Below are positions 19,901 to 20,488 of a DNA stretch of 20,488 nt, one piece after another. Source of the DNA: Paramacrobiotus richtersi (lineage: Eukaryota > Tardigrada > Eutardigrada > Parachela > Macrobiotidae); contig JAQGAU010001227.1 of the NCBI GenBank assembly GCA_034698045.1, positions 1 through 20,488 on the forward strand, given 5' to 3'. The position numbers and the translations under genes were made by a program. Each line of letters begins with the position of its first letter. Position 1 is the first letter of the stretch. Under the pieces are notes generated by a model. It was not told where the DNA came from. It worked only from the letters and a program-made list of their open reading frames with translations, and made no database searches.

Positions 19901-20095
19901 ATTGTAGGAGTCACGTCTTTCCCCATGGCGATTATGATAATGCCGATGGTTCGAATGAAAGCGATCGGTTGGGTGACTCGGGTATGGATGAGCGCTATGT
20001 CGAGCTCGAGGATACCGACTATACGAATCAGAATGGCCATTCCGATCTGGGACTGGCCGTTGCGTTCTCTTGGAAGGAGCAAACTCTCGTGGCAT
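16915..20095 (-). CDS. ZF-E: diverged four-finger C2H2 zinc-finger protein with His/Arg-rich N-terminus, 6 exons, 722 aa
   Basis: Coding exons: 19373-20095, 18994-19153, 18385-18681, 18203-18319, 17556-18140, 16915-17201. Intron 1 is phase 0; introns 2-5 are phase 1, as in ZF-A to ZF-D. An in-frame TGA nine bases upstream of the ATG at 20095 supports the start. Exon 1 (241 residues) is low-complexity and rich in His, Arg, Tyr, Ser and Pro, then turns acidic. Exon 3 carries the family's helical module twice: SENRESVLRGLIG near 316-328 and DNSKDAVLGGLIG near 339-351. Exon 5 has two C-x2-C-x12-H-x3-H fingers (555-575, 583-603) and ends in the family-like ESET. Exon 6 has a C-x4-C-x12-H-x4-H finger (644-667) and a C-x2-C one (692-713). 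Weak point: the donor of intron 5 (ACAG|GTTTGC); without that splice the protein would end at 17521. Probably nuclear; function unknown. Confidence 0.72.
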
Positions 20096-20488
20096 TTTCG
20101 TTCATGAAAACTTACTGAAAAAGGTTAGAAATTAATTTTATTGACAGCACCTCGAGCGAAAAGGGTTACACGAAAGTGGTGAACTACGACAGAATAATAA
20201 TAATTACAACGGCGACATCGCCGGAGATACGACCGTAGCAAAATTTAATCAGCTTCAGATTATCAGAAAATGCTGTCAGAAGGATTAAGCTGATAAAAAG
20301 ATCCCGGATATACAGTACATCAAGCTGAGTTACTGAGTTACTCAGAATCCGGATCAGTATATCGACACAAAGGCGTGGCGCTTTTACTGCGTGCGTGAGG
20401 GTACAATTCAAGTTGCATACAGTGAGGAATTGGCAGTAAAAACACGGACCGCGAATCTCACTCCAGTTCTCTGGCTATTTTTCTCATC
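20096..20488. other. 5' flank of ZF-E
   Basis: An acceptor-like CCTTTTTCAG on the minus strand ends about 20 nt upstream of the ZF-E start codon, so a 5' UTR intron may lie here and the first exon may fall beyond the window. No TATA box or gene recognised. Confidence 0.3.

Noticed and set aside
20184..20411. 75-codon open frame on the minus strand upstream of ZF-E
   Set aside because: It is not in a splice-compatible relation that I could establish with the ZF-E start exon, which has its own upstream in-frame stop.
1..20488. tRNA, rRNA, CRISPR or bacterial-type operon signals
   Set aside because: No B-box-like or rRNA-like stretches and no regularly spaced direct repeats were seen; genes have spliceosomal introns.

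Overview
The window is nuclear DNA of a compact invertebrate animal genome. Genes are split by short GT-AG introns (about 58-480 nt), encode C2H2 zinc fingers, and include a small secreted protein with an eight-cysteine core. I see no bacterial operon structure, tRNA, rRNA or CRISPR. A tardigrade or other small ecdysozoan is only a guess from intron size and composition; nothing seen is diagnostic. | Almost all recognisable coding sequence belongs to one family, here called ZF-A to ZF-E. I rebuilt the genes exon by exon: each internal exon has the length and splice phase the model needs, and each model reads open from ATG to stop. ZF-A (523-2356, minus), ZF-B (4835-6830, minus), ZF-C (7765-9596, plus) and ZF-D (10892-12962, minus) are five-exon genes of 391, 394, 400 and 416 aa. 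Their order is: short acidic leader, a conserved probably helical module around the motif LLPxGxxxAVLRG, a basic linker, a long exon with two C2H2 fingers and a GKKRRSPSESES tail, and a last exon with one C2H2 finger. ZF-E (16915-20095, minus) is a diverged six-exon relative of 722 aa with a His/Arg-rich 241-residue first exon, a doubled helical module and four fingers. | ZF-B and ZF-C lie head to head in a diverged inverted duplication centred near 7290, with arms of about 2.7-3.1 kb. The ZF-B arm carries a 203-bp hairpin element at 4272-4474 with perfect 29-bp terminal inverted repeats at a TA target; the matching place in the ZF-C arm (about 9961) is empty. This looks like a Tc1/mariner-type MITE that inserted after the duplication. 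| Between ZF-D and ZF-E is an unrelated three-exon gene (14821-15586, minus) for an 88-residue secreted protein with signal peptide, KR site and a WAP-like cysteine pattern. It has a TATA box at 15691-15698. | The picture is a local, lineage-specific expansion of nuclear zinc-finger proteins, presumably DNA-binding regulators, made by tandem and inverted duplication, with all copies open. The remaining stretches are 3' flanks conserved between paralogs, promoter regions, and sequence in which I see no gene.
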